Part shown: one piece after another, positions 24,645-33,950 of the stretch
Layout of the letters: each line of letters begins with the position of its first letter
Position numbering within the stretch: the stretch's first letter is position 1
Source: Bradyrhizobiaceae bacterium
Lineage (GTDB): Bacteria > Pseudomonadota > Alphaproteobacteria > Rhizobiales > Xanthobacteraceae
DNA: 64,000 nt
Direction: 5' to 3'
Assembly (NCBI GenBank): GCA_020853885.1
Contig: JADYXZ010000008.1
Span: 21,075-85,074 of the forward strand
Notes under the pieces: generated by a model
Seen by the model: only the letters and a program-made list of their open reading frames with translations
Told to the model about the DNA's origin: nothing
Databases searched by the model: none
Made by a program: the position numbers and the translations under genes

Positions 24645-26177
24645 TCACACCGGCAAATTATCGTGCTTCTTCCGCGGCCGTTCCGCGTGCTTCGTCCGCA
24701 ACATGGCTAAAGCCCGCGCAATCCGCCGCCGCGTTTCGTGCGGCTCGATCACGTCGTCGATGTAGCCGCGCTCGGCCGCGACGAACGGCGACAGGAACCG
24801 CTCCTCGTATTCGCGCGTGCGCGCGGCGAGCTTCTCGGGGTCGCCCGCGTCCTGCCGGAAGATGATCTCGACGGCCCCCTTCGCGCCCATCACCGCGATC
24901 TGCGCCGTGGGCCAGGCATAGTTCACGTCGCCGCCGATGTGCTTCGACGCCATCACGTCATAGGCGCCGCCATAGGCCTTGCGCGTGATCACGGTGACGA
25001 GCGGCACCGTGCACTGGCTGTAGGCGAACAGGAGCTTCGCCCCGTGCTTGATCAGCCCGCCATATTCCTGCGCCGTTCCCGGCAAAAAGCCCGGCACGTC
25101 CACGAAGGTCACGAGCGGAATGTTGAAGGCGTCGCAGAAGCGCACGAAGCGCGCGGCCTTGCGTGAGGCGTCGCTGTCCAAGACGCCCGCGAGCACCATG
25201 GGCTGGTTGGCGACGAAGCCCACCGTGCGCCCGGCGATGCGGCCGAAGCCGACTACGATGTTCTTCGCGAACGCCTCGCTGATCTCGAAGAAATCGCCCT
25301 CGTCGGCGACCTTCCCGATCAGCTCCTTGATGTCATAGGGCTTGTTGGCGTTCTCCGGCACGAGGCTGTCGAGCGAAGGCTCGATGCGCTCGATGTCGTC
25401 CGTGGACGGCCATTCCGGCACGCCGCTCTCGTAGCTTGCCGGCAGGAAATCGAGCAGCCGCCGGATCTGCAGCAGCGCCTCCACGTCGTTCTCGAACGCA
25501 CCGTCGGCCACCGCGCTCCGCGTCGTGTGCACGCGCGCGCCGCCGAGCTCTTCCGCCGTGACCGTCTCGTTGGTGACGGTCTTCACGACGTCCGGCCCGG
25601 TGACGAACATGTAGCTCGTGTCCTTCACCATGAAGATGAAGTCGGTCATGGCCGGCGAATAGACGTCGCCGCCCGCGCACGGGCCCATGATGACGGAGAT
25701 CTGCGGGATCACGCCCGACGCGATCACGTTGCGCTTGAACACCTCGCCGTAGCCGCCGAGCGCCGCCACGCCCTCCTGGATGCGCGCGCCGCCGGCGTCG
25801 TAAAGGCCGACGATCGGCGCGCGGGTGCGCAACGCCATGTCCTGAATCTTCATGATCTTCTGCGCGTGCGTCTCGGAGAGCGAGCCGCCGAACACCGTGA
25901 AGTCCTTGGCGAACACGAACACCTGCCGGCCGTTCACGGTGCCCCAGCCGGTGACGACGCCGTCGCCGGGAATTTTCGTCTTCTCCATGCCGAAGTCGGT
26001 GGCGCGGTGCTGCACGAAGGCGTCGAATTCCTCGAAGCTGCCCTTGTCCATGAGGAGGTCGATGCGCTCGCGCGCCGTCAGCTTGCCACGCTTGTGCTGC
26101 GCCTCAATGCGCGCCTCGCCCCCGCCCATCGAAGCCGCCGCGCGGCGTTCCTTCAGCTTGTCCTGGATGTCCTTCAT
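24645..26177 (-). CDS. pccB: Acyl-CoA (propionyl-CoA) carboxylase beta subunit
   Basis: A 510-residue carboxyltransferase subunit. It transfers the carboxyl group from biotin to propionyl-CoA, making methylmalonyl-CoA. Hallmarks are the N-terminal [10 protein letters not shown], the acyl-CoA-binding oxyanion turn [10 protein letters not shown], the [12 protein letters not shown] segment, and the C-terminal [11 protein letters not shown]. Length matches PccB exactly when started at ATG 26177 (M-K-D-I); the open frame 19 codons upstream is not family-like. The biotin-bearing alpha subunit is not in the window. The island gene lies directly downstream. Confidence 0.93.
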   Translation of the reverse strand: MKDIQDKLKERRAAASMGGGEARIEAQHKRGKLTARERIDLLMDKGSFEEFDAFVQHRATDFGMEKTKIPGDGVVTGWGTVNGRQVFVFAKDFTVFGGSLSETHAQKIMKIQDMALRTRAPIVGLYDAGGARIQEGVAALGGYGEVFKRNVIASGVIPQISVIMGPCAGGDVYSPAMTDFIFMVKDTSYMFVTGPDVVKTVTNETVTAEELGGARVHTTRSAVADGAFENDVEALLQIRRLLDFLPASYESGVPEWPSTDDIERIEPSLDSLVPENANKPYDIKELIGKVADEGDFFEISEAFAKNIVVGFGRIAGRTVGFVANQPMVLAGVLDSDASRKAARFVRFCDAFNIPLVTFVDVPGFLPGTAQEYGGLIKHGAKLLFAYSQCTVPLVTVITRKAYGGAYDVMASKHIGGDVNYAWPTAQIAVMGAKGAVEIIFRQDAGDPEKLAARTREYEERFLSPFVAAERGYIDDVIEPHETRRRIARALAMLRTKHAERPRKKHDNLPV

Positions 26178-26271
26178 GCCCCTGCGCCTCGCCTGAATCG
26201 ACGGGCGGAAGGGTAGCACGGTCCGCCGTGTCATGGCCCGGCCATACCGGCCCGCCCGGCGGGGCGGCCGC

Positions 26272-27777
26272 CTAGGACGTACCGTGCTCCAGCCAGCGCG
26301 CGCGCAAGTAGCCCCGCAGCGGGATGAGCAGCACCGCCACCCCGGCCAGCAGCGCCGTGGCGCTGATCGGATGCAGGACGAACACCGTGAAATCGCCGCC
26401 GCTGATCAGCAGCGCGCGGCGCAGATACTCCTCCATCAGCGGCCCGAGGATGAAGCCGAGCAGCAGCGGCGCCGCCGGATAGCCGAACGCAAGCATGAAA
26501 TAGCCGAGCACCCCGAACAGCAGCACGAAATAGACGTCGAACATGTTGTTGTTGATGCTGTACACGCCGACGCAGATGAACAGGAGCATCGACGGGTACA
26601 GCAGATAGTACGGCACGGCGAGAATCCGCACCCACACGCCGATCAGCGGGATGTTCAGGATCAGCAGCATCACGTTGCCGATCCAGAAGCTCGCGACGAG
26701 CCCCCAGAACATCCCCGGGTTCTCCGCGATGAACTGCGGGCCGGGCGCGATGCCGTGGATCATGAGCGCGCCCATGATCACCGCCATCACGCCGTCGCCG
26801 GGGATGCCGAGACTGAGCGTGGGGATGAAGCCCGCCTGCACCGCCGCGTTGTTGGCGGACTCCGGCGCCGCGACCCCCTCGATCGCTCCCCTGCCGAAGC
26901 GCGAAGGATCTTTCGCGGTCCGCTTTTCCGTCGCGTAGGCCATGAAGGACGCGATCGTGGGCCCCGTGCCCGGCAACGAACCGGCGATCGAGCCGATGAC
27001 GGCGCCGCGCAGCGTCGGCAGCCAGACCAGCCGCATTTCCGCGTAGCTCGGAATCATGGAGCGCAGCGACACCGATTTCGCGGTGAGCGTGACGGCGGCA
27101 TTCTTGCCGATATTGTTGAGAATTTCCGCCACGCCGAACAGGCCCGTCGCAAGCGCAACGAGATTGACGCCGTCGCGCAGCAAGGCGAGGTCGAAGGTGA
27201 AGCGCGCGCGCCCGGAATCGACATCGACGCCGGAGAGGCCGATGGCGATTCCGACCGTCACCATCGCGAGCCCCTTGACCGGCGAACCGACCGAGAGCGT
27301 CGAACCGGCGATGAGGCCGAGCAGCATGATCGAGAAATATTCGACCGGGCCGAACTTGAGCGCGATGGCGGCGACCGTGGGGGCAAGCCCCATCAGCACG
27401 AGGATGGCAAACGATCCGCCGAGGAATGAACTGATCGCGGACACGAACAGCGCGAGCCCGGCCCTGCCCTGTTTGGTGAGCGGATAGCCGTCGAGGCAGG
27501 TGACCGCCGCCGGTGCGTCGCCCGGAATGTTGAGGAGGACCGAAGCGATCGAGCCGCCATATTGCGCGCCGTAGAAAATACCCGCGAGCATGATGAGGGC
27601 GACGGTTGGATCGAAATAAAAGGTGAGCGGCAGCGCCATCGATATGGCCGCGATCGGCCCGATCCCCGGCAGCAGGCCGACCAGCGTGCCGATGGACACG
27701 CCGACGAAGCAGAACAGCAGCGCGTCGGGCCGAAGTGCGATCTGGAAGCCGGAAGCCAGATTGGCGAGCAGGTCCAT
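26272..27777 (-). CDS. tctA: Tripartite tricarboxylate transporter, large permease TctA
   Basis: A 501-residue inner-membrane permease with about 11-12 transmembrane segments. The two family signatures are present: G-L-L-P-G-I-G-P in the first half and the symmetric G-S-L-P-G-T-G-P in the second. [10 protein letters not shown] loop is also visible. With TctB and TctC it forms a sodium- or proton-driven uptake system for citrate or related acids. It is the last gene of a leftward tctC-tctB-tctA operon; tctB ends 3 bp before it starts. Expression is probably under the divergent LacI-type control described at 29343-29461. Confidence 0.93.
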   Translation of the reverse strand: MDLLANLASGFQIALRPDALLFCFVGVSIGTLVGLLPGIGPIAAISMALPLTFYFDPTVALIMLAGIFYGAQYGGSIASVLLNIPGDAPAAVTCLDGYPLTKQGRAGLALFVSAISSFLGGSFAILVLMGLAPTVAAIALKFGPVEYFSIMLLGLIAGSTLSVGSPVKGLAMVTVGIAIGLSGVDVDSGRARFTFDLALLRDGVNLVALATGLFGVAEILNNIGKNAAVTLTAKSVSLRSMIPSYAEMRLVWLPTLRGAVIGSIAGSLPGTGPTIASFMAYATEKRTAKDPSRFGRGAIEGVAAPESANNAAVQAGFIPTLSLGIPGDGVMAVIMGALMIHGIAPGPQFIAENPGMFWGLVASFWIGNVMLLILNIPLIGVWVRILAVPYYLLYPSMLLFICVGVYSINNNMFDVYFVLLFGVLGYFMLAFGYPAAPLLLGFILGPLMEEYLRRALLISGGDFTVFVLHPISATALLAGVAVLLIPLRGYLRARWLEHGTS

Positions 27778-27780
27778 CGG

Positions 27781-28224
27781 TCACCAACGCAGGATGGGCG
27801 TCGGTATCTTCAGCCCCACGACGAAGACCAGCGCGGCGCCGACGGCGAGAACGATCGCGAGCGCGGCGGTCGCTACCGGGCGCAGCGGCGACTCGCCGAG
27901 CGAACTCAACACGACCAACCCGATCGTGCCCGGTATCAGTCCGAAGCGCTCGGTGATCAGCGCGAAAGCGACGAAGCCCGCGGTGACGGCAAGGAACGGC
28001 CGCAACGGCAAGTCCGGCTTCGGCGTCTCTGCACGGAAGAACAGCCAGGCGATCACGCCCCCGAGGATCGCCGTCGCGAGCCCCACGCACACCGGAAAGA
28101 ATCCGGGGCCCGGCCGCCCCGACACGCCAAGCTCATAGCCGCTGCCGACCCAGGCCACGAAGATGCCGAACAACGTCAGCGCCGCCGCCGCCAGCACCTC
28201 CCAGCGATTGATTGCGTGACGCAT
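27781..28224 (-). CDS. tctB: Tripartite tricarboxylate transporter, small permease TctB
   Basis: A 147-residue membrane protein with four predicted helices. The family marker is the loop after helix 1: G-R-P-G-P-G-F-F-P, the usual G-P-x-F-F-P signature of TctB. It pairs with TctA in the membrane. It lies between tctC and tctA on the same strand. Confidence 0.92.
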   Translation of the reverse strand: MRHAINRWEVLAAAALTLFGIFVAWVGSGYELGVSGRPGPGFFPVCVGLATAILGGVIAWLFFRAETPKPDLPLRPFLAVTAGFVAFALITERFGLIPGTIGLVVLSSLGESPLRPVATAALAIVLAVGAALVFVVGLKIPTPILRW

Positions 28225-28321
28225 GCGGCGCTCTCGGACGGCAACGGGGACGCGAAAGGGGCTCCGGCCCCTGGCCGGCGTCAGCCGGCCAGGGAAGATT
28301 GCATCCGGACCGCCGGGCAGA

Positions 28322-29302
28322 TCAATCGAGCGGCTTGAAGCCGGTCGTCTTGACGACCTCGCGCCAGAGCGCGACTTCGGCCTTGAGCAGCGCCCTGGCC
28401 TCCTCGATGGACGACGTGCCGACCTGCACGCCGAGGCTGTCGATCTTTTCCCGCACCGGCTTGCTGTTGATCGCCTTCACGAGCGCCGCGTTGAGGCGCT
28501 GCGCGATGGCAGGCGGCGTCTTGGACGATGCCGCCATGAGCGCCCAGGCCTGGAACGCGAAATTGTCGAATCCGGACTCCTGGAACGTGGGCACGTCGGG
28601 CAGTTTCGGGTTTCGCTCCTTGGTCGCGATCGCAAGGCCGATCATGTCGCCGGACTTGATCGCCTGAATGGCGGTCGCGATCGCTTCGAAGGAGATGTCG
28701 ATATGGCCGCCGCGCAGATCGGCGATGACCTGCGCCTGCCCCTTATAGGCAACGTGCTTGATCTCGATTCCGGCGCGCTTGCCGAACACCTCGCCGATCA
28801 GGTGGCCGGCGGTGCCGACGCCGGGAGAGCCGAAGGTGATCGAGCCCGGCTTCTGCTTCGCGCGCTCGATCAGATCCTGGATCGATTTCATCCCGCTGTC
28901 CTTGCGGACGAGAAGGACATTGGTCGACGCATAGGCGAGCGTCAGCGGCGTGAAATCGGTCTCGGGATCGAACGGCAGGCTTTTGAAGATGCTCTTGTTC
29001 GCCGCCATGTTGCCGGTGGTGCCCAGGAACAGCGTATGGCCGTCGGGCTCCTGCCGCAGCACATATTCGGCGGCCAGATTGCCGCCCGCGCCGGGACGGT
29101 TTTCGACCACCACGGGCTGACCGACGTCGTCCTTCATCTCTTCGGCGACGATCCGCGCGATCACGTCAGGAGAGCCGCCCGGCGCAAACGGCGCGACGAT
29201 GCGGATCGGCTTGCTGGGAAAATCCTGGGCGGATGCCGTCGATCCCGCCTGCAGCACGATCGCCAGCAGGCCCGCCAACATCATCGAAAGGTGCTTTTGC
29301 AT
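28322..29302 (-). CDS. tctC: Tripartite tricarboxylate transporter, periplasmic binding protein TctC
   Basis: A 326-residue Bug-family solute-binding protein. A Sec leader ends at A-S-A-Q near residue 26. Family motifs are P-I-R-I-V-A-P-F-A-P-G-G-S, V-V-V-E-N-R-P-G-A-G-G and P-D-G-H-T-L-F-L-G-T-T-G at about residues 32-100. It binds a di- or tricarboxylate in the periplasm and delivers it to TctAB. ATG 29302 is set by GGGGAGG 5 bp upstream and by the leader; the open frame further upstream would lose the signal peptide. It is the first gene of the operon and divergent from the CoA-transferase gene across a shared control region with two operator-like sites. Confidence 0.93.
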   Translation of the reverse strand: MQKHLSMMLAGLLAIVLQAGSTASAQDFPSKPIRIVAPFAPGGSPDVIARIVAEEMKDDVGQPVVVENRPGAGGNLAAEYVLRQEPDGHTLFLGTTGNMAANKSIFKSLPFDPETDFTPLTLAYASTNVLLVRKDSGMKSIQDLIERAKQKPGSITFGSPGVGTAGHLIGEVFGKRAGIEIKHVAYKGQAQVIADLRGGHIDISFEAIATAIQAIKSGDMIGLAIATKERNPKLPDVPTFQESGFDNFAFQAWALMAASSKTPPAIAQRLNAALVKAINSKPVREKIDSLGVQVGTSSIEEARALLKAEVALWREVVKTTGFKPLD

Positions 29303-29342
29303 GAACGTCCTCCCCCTAACGGGCCTTCGGGAAGCCCTTTGA

Positions 29343-29354
29343 TCAAACGATTGC
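29343..29354. promoter_or_regulatory. Operator-like site 1 (near tctC)
   Basis: TCAAACGATTGC matches the perfect palindrome at 29450-29461 in 10 of 12 positions, including the central CG typical of LacI-family operators. It lies 41 bp upstream of tctC and overlaps the proposed leftward -10, a good position for repression. Confidence 0.5.
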
Positions 29355-29375
29355 GCCATCGGATATTTGTGTCAA
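29347..29375 (-). promoter_or_regulatory. Candidate leftward promoter of tctCBA
   Basis: On the minus strand a consensus TTGACA (29375-29370) is followed after 17 bp by AATCGT (29352-29347). The -35 is perfect, the -10 weak, as expected for a regulated promoter. Operator-like site 1 covers the -10. Confidence 0.4.
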
Positions 29376-29416
29376 GCGGCAACAGCCCGATAAACATGCG
29401 ACTTATGATGTGCTTC

Positions 29417-29446
29417 TTGACAAAAAGCCGCGCCATACGGCCAATT
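29417..29446 (+). promoter_or_regulatory. Candidate rightward promoter of the CoA-transferase operon
   Basis: A consensus TTGACA (29417-29422) is followed after 17-18 bp by a weak, AT-leaning -10 region (GCCAAT or CCAATT). The palindromic operator at 29450-29461 would cover the transcription start. Confidence 0.4.
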
Positions 29447-29449
29447 AAG

Positions 29450-29461
29450 TCAATCGATTGA
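29450..29461. promoter_or_regulatory. Operator-like site 2, perfect 12-bp palindrome with central CG
   Basis: TCAATCGATTGA is perfectly symmetric and has the central CpG step into which LacI-family hinge helices insert. It lies between the rightward promoter and the CoA-transferase start (29506). A LacI-family regulator gene is the third gene of that operon, so autoregulated repression of both divergent operons is inferred. Confidence 0.55.
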
Positions 29462-29505
29462 TCATCGGGAGGGTTTGCGCCCGGCGATCGCCCGCAGGAG
29501 TGCAA

Positions 29506-30741
29506 ATGTCACGGCCGCTCGAAGGCATCCGCGTTGTCGAACTGGGAAATTTCATCGCCGGCCCCCTGTGCGGGATGCTGCTCGGCGACATGGGCGCCGA
29601 TGTCATCAAGATCGAACCCACCCGCACCGGCGACATGACGCGCGCGACCGGGCCGCACGTGGGCGGCGAGAGCGCCAATTTCCTGTCGCTCAACCGCAAC
29701 AAGCGCAGCATCGCCCTCGACCTGAAGCGGCCGGAGGCGCGCGAGGTGGCGCGCAAGCTCGCGGCGACCGCCGACGTCCTGCTCGAGAATTATCGCCCCG
29801 GCGTCCTGCCCAAGCTCGGCCTCGGTGCCGACGACCTGCGCCAGCTCAATCCGGACCTTCTCTATGTCTCGGTGTCCGGTTTCGGCCAGACCGGCCCTTA
29901 TCGCCTGCGCTCGGCGGTCAATCTCGTCGTCGAGGCGGCGTCCGGCGCGCTGTCGATTTCCGGCGAGCCCGGGGAAATTCCCATGCGCCCTGCCCTGCAG
30001 ACCGCGGACGTCTTCGGTGCGCTGTTCGCGACCTACGCGGCGCTCTCGGGCATCATCGGCAAATTGCGCGGCTCCGCCGGCCGCGTGGTCGACCTGTCGA
30101 TGGTGGAGGCCGCGATATCCGCCGCCGTGTTCGAAACGCCGGAATACCTCATCGGCGGGTCGGTGCCGCAGCCGCTCGGACACCGGCATCGCCTCACCGC
30201 GCCCTACGAGGTGTTCCGCGGCGCCGACGGCTTTGTCGTCATCGGCTGCCCGAACGACCAGGTGTTCGCGCGCGTCATGCGCACCCTCGGCCATGAGGAG
30301 CTGATCGATGACCCGCGCTTCAACAGCTACGGCAAGCGGAAGCAGAACGAGGAGGCGATCTCGAAGATCGTCGCCGACAGCGTCCGCGATCGCGAGATCG
30401 ATCCGCTGGTCGACGAGCTCGTGCGCGCCGGCGTGCCGTGCTCGCGCGTGAACGACTACCAGCAGATTTTCGACGACCCGCAGATGGTCCACCGGAACGT
30501 CGTCGTGGAGGTCGAGCATCCCGCCGCCGGCACGACCCGCATGGTGCGCAATCCGCTCCTGTTCGACGCGGACGGTCCTGCCATCACCCGGCCGGCGCCC
30601 ATGCTCGGGCAGCATACGGCCGAGCTGATGCAGGAGCTCGGCTATGCGACGGGCGAGATCGCCGATCTGGCCGCGGCCGGCGTGATCGAAGACTGGAAGC
30701 CCGCGCTCGCACGAGGAGCGGCACGTGAAGCGGCTGGATAA
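29506..30741 (+). CDS. CaiB/BaiF-type (class III) CoA-transferase
   Basis: A 411-residue class III CoA-transferase. It begins L-E-G-I-R-V-V-E-L-G, followed by A-G-P-x-C-G-M-L-L-G-D-M-G-A-D-V-I-K-I-E. The catalytic aspartate that forms the acyl-anhydride is Asp168 in L-Q-T-A-D-V-F-G-A. It would move CoA from a donor such as succinyl-CoA to the imported acid. ATG 29506 follows AGGAG; the earlier start in frame is not family-like. The next gene, a CitE-like lyase, overlaps its end by 17 bp. Together with TctABC this suggests a pathway for activating and splitting a C4-C6 acid. The substrate (citramalate, itaconate, malate or similar) is inference. Confidence 0.9.
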   Translation: MSRPLEGIRVVELGNFIAGPLCGMLLGDMGADVIKIEPTRTGDMTRATGPHVGGESANFLSLNRNKRSIALDLKRPEAREVARKLAATADVLLENYRPGVLPKLGLGADDLRQLNPDLLYVSVSGFGQTGPYRLRSAVNLVVEAASGALSISGEPGEIPMRPALQTADVFGALFATYAALSGIIGKLRGSAGRVVDLSMVEAAISAAVFETPEYLIGGSVPQPLGHRHRLTAPYEVFRGADGFVVIGCPNDQVFARVMRTLGHEELIDDPRFNSYGKRKQNEEAISKIVADSVRDREIDPLVDELVRAGVPCSRVNDYQQIFDDPQMVHRNVVVEVEHPAAGTTRMVRNPLLFDADGPAITRPAPMLGQHTAELMQELGYATGEIADLAAAGVIEDWKPALARGAAREAAG

Positions 30742-31621
30742 CCGGCAGGGCAAGCTGAACGCCATGCGCAGCCTGCTGTTCGTGCCCGCCAACAGCGAAC
30801 GATTCCTGGACAAGGCGCTGTCTCTCCATCCGAGTGCGTTCGTTCTCGATTTGGAGGACTCCGTCCCCGAGGCCGAGAAGGCCAATGCCCGCGCGCTGCT
30901 CGAGCGGTGGGCGCAGCGTTTCGGCGGCAAGCGCGTATGGGTGCGGATCAACGCCCTCTCCTCGGCGGAGTTTCGGCCCGACGTCGCCGCGGCGCTCCGC
31001 ATCGGCGCCGAAGGCATTGTGGTGCCGAAGATCGATGTGCCGAAGGACGCGGCCGAACTCGACCGCGCGCTCGCGGACGAAGAGCGAAACCAGGGCGCCG
31101 CCGCCGGCGCCCTCCGCGTCATCCCGCTGATCGAGAGCGCCGCCGCCGTTTGGCACGCCTACGAGATCGCGACTTCGTCGCCGCGCATGGAAACCCTGTG
31201 CTTCGGCGGCGCCCGCGACGGCGACCTGATGGCCGATCTTGGATGCGACTGGTCCCGCGATGGCGCCGCCATGCTGCATGCGCGCCAGCATACGCTGCTC
31301 GCCGCCCGCGCCGCCCGCTGCCGCTACCCGCTCGACGGCGTGTTCGCCGACGTTCGCGATCGCGACGGCTTCGAGCGCGACACGCGATTGTCGCGGTCGC
31401 TCGGCTACCGCGGCCGCACCGTCGTGCATCCGTCGCAGATCGAACTGGCCGACAGCATTTACCGGCCGACGCAGGACGAGATCGAACGGAGCCGCCGCGT
31501 CGTCGAAGCCTTTGCGGCGGCCGAGGCCGAGGGACGCGCGACCACCGTTGTCGACAACCGCCTGGTGGATATCGCGATGGCGGCGGCGGCGCGCCGCCTG
31601 CTTGAAGAAGCCGAGTCCTGA
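30725..31621 (+). CDS. CitE-like (HpcH/HpaI) acyl-CoA lyase
   Basis: A 298-residue TIM-barrel lyase. Markers are R-S-L-L-F-V-P-A-N-S-E-R-F-L near the start, F-V-L-D-L-E-D-S-V-P with metal-site acids at about residues 38-47, W-V-R-I-N for the substrate carboxylate, V-P-K-I and I-P-L-I-E-S-A for the Mg ligand Glu, and G-R-T-V-V-H-P-S-Q-I near the end. The group includes citramalyl-CoA and malyl-CoA lyases, which cleave to acetyl-CoA plus pyruvate or glyoxylate. GTG 30725 is preferred (GAGGAG 6 bp upstream, 17-bp overlap with the CoA-transferase); ATG 30764 is the alternative. Confidence 0.88.
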   Translation: MKRLDNRQGKLNAMRSLLFVPANSERFLDKALSLHPSAFVLDLEDSVPEAEKANARALLERWAQRFGGKRVWVRINALSSAEFRPDVAAALRIGAEGIVVPKIDVPKDAAELDRALADEERNQGAAAGALRVIPLIESAAAVWHAYEIATSSPRMETLCFGGARDGDLMADLGCDWSRDGAAMLHARQHTLLAARAARCRYPLDGVFADVRDRDGFERDTRLSRSLGYRGRTVVHPSQIELADSIYRPTQDEIERSRRVVEAFAAAEAEGRATTVVDNRLVDIAMAAAARRLLEEAES

Positions 31622-31636
31622 GGAGCGCAGCCGACG

Positions 31637-32653
31637 ATGGCCGGCATCACGCTGAAGTCCCTCGCCGCCCGCCTCGGCGTCCACCCGTCGCTCATTTCGC
31701 GCGTGCTGCGCAACGATCCGAAGGCGCGGCTTTCGGAAAAGCGCCGCCGCGAAATCCTCGCTGCGGTCAAGGAAAGCGGTTACCGGCCGGACCACGCCGG
31801 GCGGGCGCTGCGCAACCGGCGCTCCGGCATCGTCGCGCTCGCCATTCCCGACATCGCCAATTCCTTCTACGCCGTCCTGTTCCGGGCCGTGGAGGCGGCG
31901 GCACAGGCGCAGAACTACAGCGTCGTGCTCTGCAACACCGACGAGAAAGAGGAAGGCTTCCGGCGCCTGTTCGACACGCTCGGCGCGGGTCACATCGACG
32001 GCTGGCTCGTGGCCACCGGGCGCGGCAGCGACAACTATCTCGACCTGCTCGAAAGCAACAACATCCCGTACCTGCTGCTGAACCGGCGCAGCACGCGCCC
32101 CGGCGGCGCCTGGGTCGGTCCCGACGACTATCAGACCGGACGGATCGCCGCCGACCACCTCCTCAATCAGGGGCACCGGCAGATCGGATACCTCTCCGCC
32201 GACCTCGGCATCGAAAGCATGCGGCGACGCTTCGACGGCTTCACCGAAACGTTGCGCGCCCGCGGCGTGGAACTGCCGGACGACCTCGTCATCGCCGGAT
32301 CCATCAACCGGACCTGGATCCGCGCCCGCACGGCGAACCTGCTCAAGATGCCGGCGGACAAGCGCCCGACCGCGCTGTTCGTATCGAACGGCCAGTCGCT
32401 GTCATGGGTGCTGGCCACGATACGCGATCTCGACCTCCGCATCCCGCGCGATCTGTCGATCGTCGGTTACAGCCCGTTCAGCGATCCCGACGTCACGAGC
32501 GTCGTCGTGCCGGTGAACGACATCGGCCGCATTGGAACGGAGTGGCTGATCGAAGCGATCACCGGCACCACCGGCGCCGCGAAAACGCCGATTGAAATCG
32601 TCCTGCCGGTCGCCTTTGTCGACCGCGGAACGACCGCGCCGATCGTGCGATAG
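31637..32653 (+). CDS. LacI-family transcriptional regulator
   Basis: A 338-residue LacI/GalR-type repressor. The HTH is at residues 4-25 (T-L-K-S-L-A-A-R-L-G-V, then S-L-I-S-R-V-L), with the hinge helix G-R-A-L-R-N-R near 55. The periplasmic-binding-like core has I-V-A-L-A-I-P-D-I-A-N-S-F-Y and later S-I-V-G-Y-S-P-F-S-D-P. The effector is probably the transported acid or its CoA ester. It is the last gene of the rightward operon and the likely reader of the two operator-like sites at 29343 and 29450. Confidence 0.92.
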   Translation: MAGITLKSLAARLGVHPSLISRVLRNDPKARLSEKRRREILAAVKESGYRPDHAGRALRNRRSGIVALAIPDIANSFYAVLFRAVEAAAQAQNYSVVLCNTDEKEEGFRRLFDTLGAGHIDGWLVATGRGSDNYLDLLESNNIPYLLLNRRSTRPGGAWVGPDDYQTGRIAADHLLNQGHRQIGYLSADLGIESMRRRFDGFTETLRARGVELPDDLVIAGSINRTWIRARTANLLKMPADKRPTALFVSNGQSLSWVLATIRDLDLRIPRDLSIVGYSPFSDPDVTSVVVPVNDIGRIGTEWLIEAITGTTGAAKTPIEIVLPVAFVDRGTTAPIVR

Positions 32654-32755
32654 GAAAATGCCCGCGACCCCGCACCCCCTTGGTGCGGCGCGAAAGGGCG
32701 GCTAGCCTGCACTTGGGGGAAGCCAACTGACTGCAAGGCTCGGGGTTTCCGACTC

Positions 32756-33775
32756 ATGAAAATCTGCATCTACGGCGCCGGCGCGATCGGCGGCTATCTC
32801 GGCGTCCTGCTGAAACAGGCGGGCGCCGACGTGTCCCTCATTGCGCGCGGCGCGCACCTCAAGGCCATCCAGGCGAACGGCCTCAAGCTCCTGATCGAGG
32901 GGCAGGAGAAAGTCGCGAAATTCCCGGCGACCAGCGACCCCAAGAAACTCGGCCCGCAGGATTACGTCATCGTCGCGCTCAAGGCGCATCAGGCCTGGGA
33001 AGTGGCGGAGGACATGCGGCCGCTCTTCCACAAGGACACCGCCGTCGTCACCGCGCAGAACGGCCTGCCCTGGTGGTACTTCTACGGCTTCGAGGGGCAG
33101 TACGCGAACCGGCGCATCGAGAGCGTCGATCCCGGCGGCCGCCAGTGGGAGGCGATCGGCCCCGAACGCGCCATCGGCTGCACGGTCTATCCCGCGACCG
33201 AGGTCGTCGAGCCCGGCGTCGTCAAGCACATCGACGGCAACAAGTTCGGCCTCGGCGAGCCGACGCGCACGGTCACCCCGCGCGTCGAGGCGCTCTCCAA
33301 GATTTTCGAAGCCGCCGGGCTGAAAGCACCGATCCTGCCGGAAATCCGCAACGACATCTGGCTCAAGCTCTGGGGCAATCTGTGCTTCAACCCGATCTCG
33401 GCGCTGACCCACGCGACGCTCGACGTGGTCGCCACCGAGCCGGGCACACGCAACCTCTCGCGCAACATGATGCTGGAGGCGGAAAAGATCGGCCGCCGCA
33501 TCGGCGTGCATTTCCGCGTCGACGTCGACCGGCGCATCAACGGCGCCGCCCGCGTCGGCGCGCACAAGACCTCGATGCTGCAGGACGTGGAGAAAGGCCG
33601 CCCGCTCGAGATCGACGCGCTGCTCACCTGCGTACAGGAGCTCGGGCGGCTCGCCGAGGTGGAGACCCCGCACATCGACGCGGTGCTTGCGCTCGTGCAG
33701 CAGATGGCGCGGGTCAAGGGCCTCTATCCGGTTTTCCCGGACCTGCCGGCGGTCGAGGAAGTGGCGGTCGATTGA
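32756..33775 (+). CDS. Ketopantoate reductase family protein (PanE/ApbA type)
   Basis: A 339-residue NADPH-dependent reductase. The Rossmann motif is Y-G-A-G-A-I-G-G at residues 6-13. The conserved Lys of the family is in V-A-L-K-A-H-Q, and the C-terminal domain has W-L-K-L-W-G-N-L-C-F-N-P-I-S-A. It converts 2-dehydropantoate to pantoate in vitamin B5/CoA synthesis, or a related 2-oxoacid. It is longer than typical PanE, with an insert after Q-N-G-L-P-W-W-Y, a pattern seen in paralogues that may have other substrates. It stands alone after the LacI gene. Confidence 0.85.
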   Translation: MKICIYGAGAIGGYLGVLLKQAGADVSLIARGAHLKAIQANGLKLLIEGQEKVAKFPATSDPKKLGPQDYVIVALKAHQAWEVAEDMRPLFHKDTAVVTAQNGLPWWYFYGFEGQYANRRIESVDPGGRQWEAIGPERAIGCTVYPATEVVEPGVVKHIDGNKFGLGEPTRTVTPRVEALSKIFEAAGLKAPILPEIRNDIWLKLWGNLCFNPISALTHATLDVVATEPGTRNLSRNMMLEAEKIGRRIGVHFRVDVDRRINGAARVGAHKTSMLQDVEKGRPLEIDALLTCVQELGRLAEVETPHIDAVLALVQQMARVKGLYPVFPDLPAVEEVAVD

Positions 33776-33950
33776 GGCAATCCCTGCCCGGCGACGGGCG
33801 GAAAAGAACGCCGCGCCGGGCGAGCCCCTCACACTGGGAGCCGACGCGGCCTCTGCGGGTTTTCCCCGGTTGCGGAACCCGCCCGGCTCACCATTTCTTA
33901 TTGGTTGGCGCCCCTTCTTGCGTGCCGCCCCCGCCACAGAGGAAGTCCCC

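Noticed and set aside
26231..28090. 619-codon open frame on the minus strand overlapping tctA and tctB
   Set aside because: It is a frame-shifted shadow of tctA/tctB on the same strand with Arg/Ala-rich nonsense composition.
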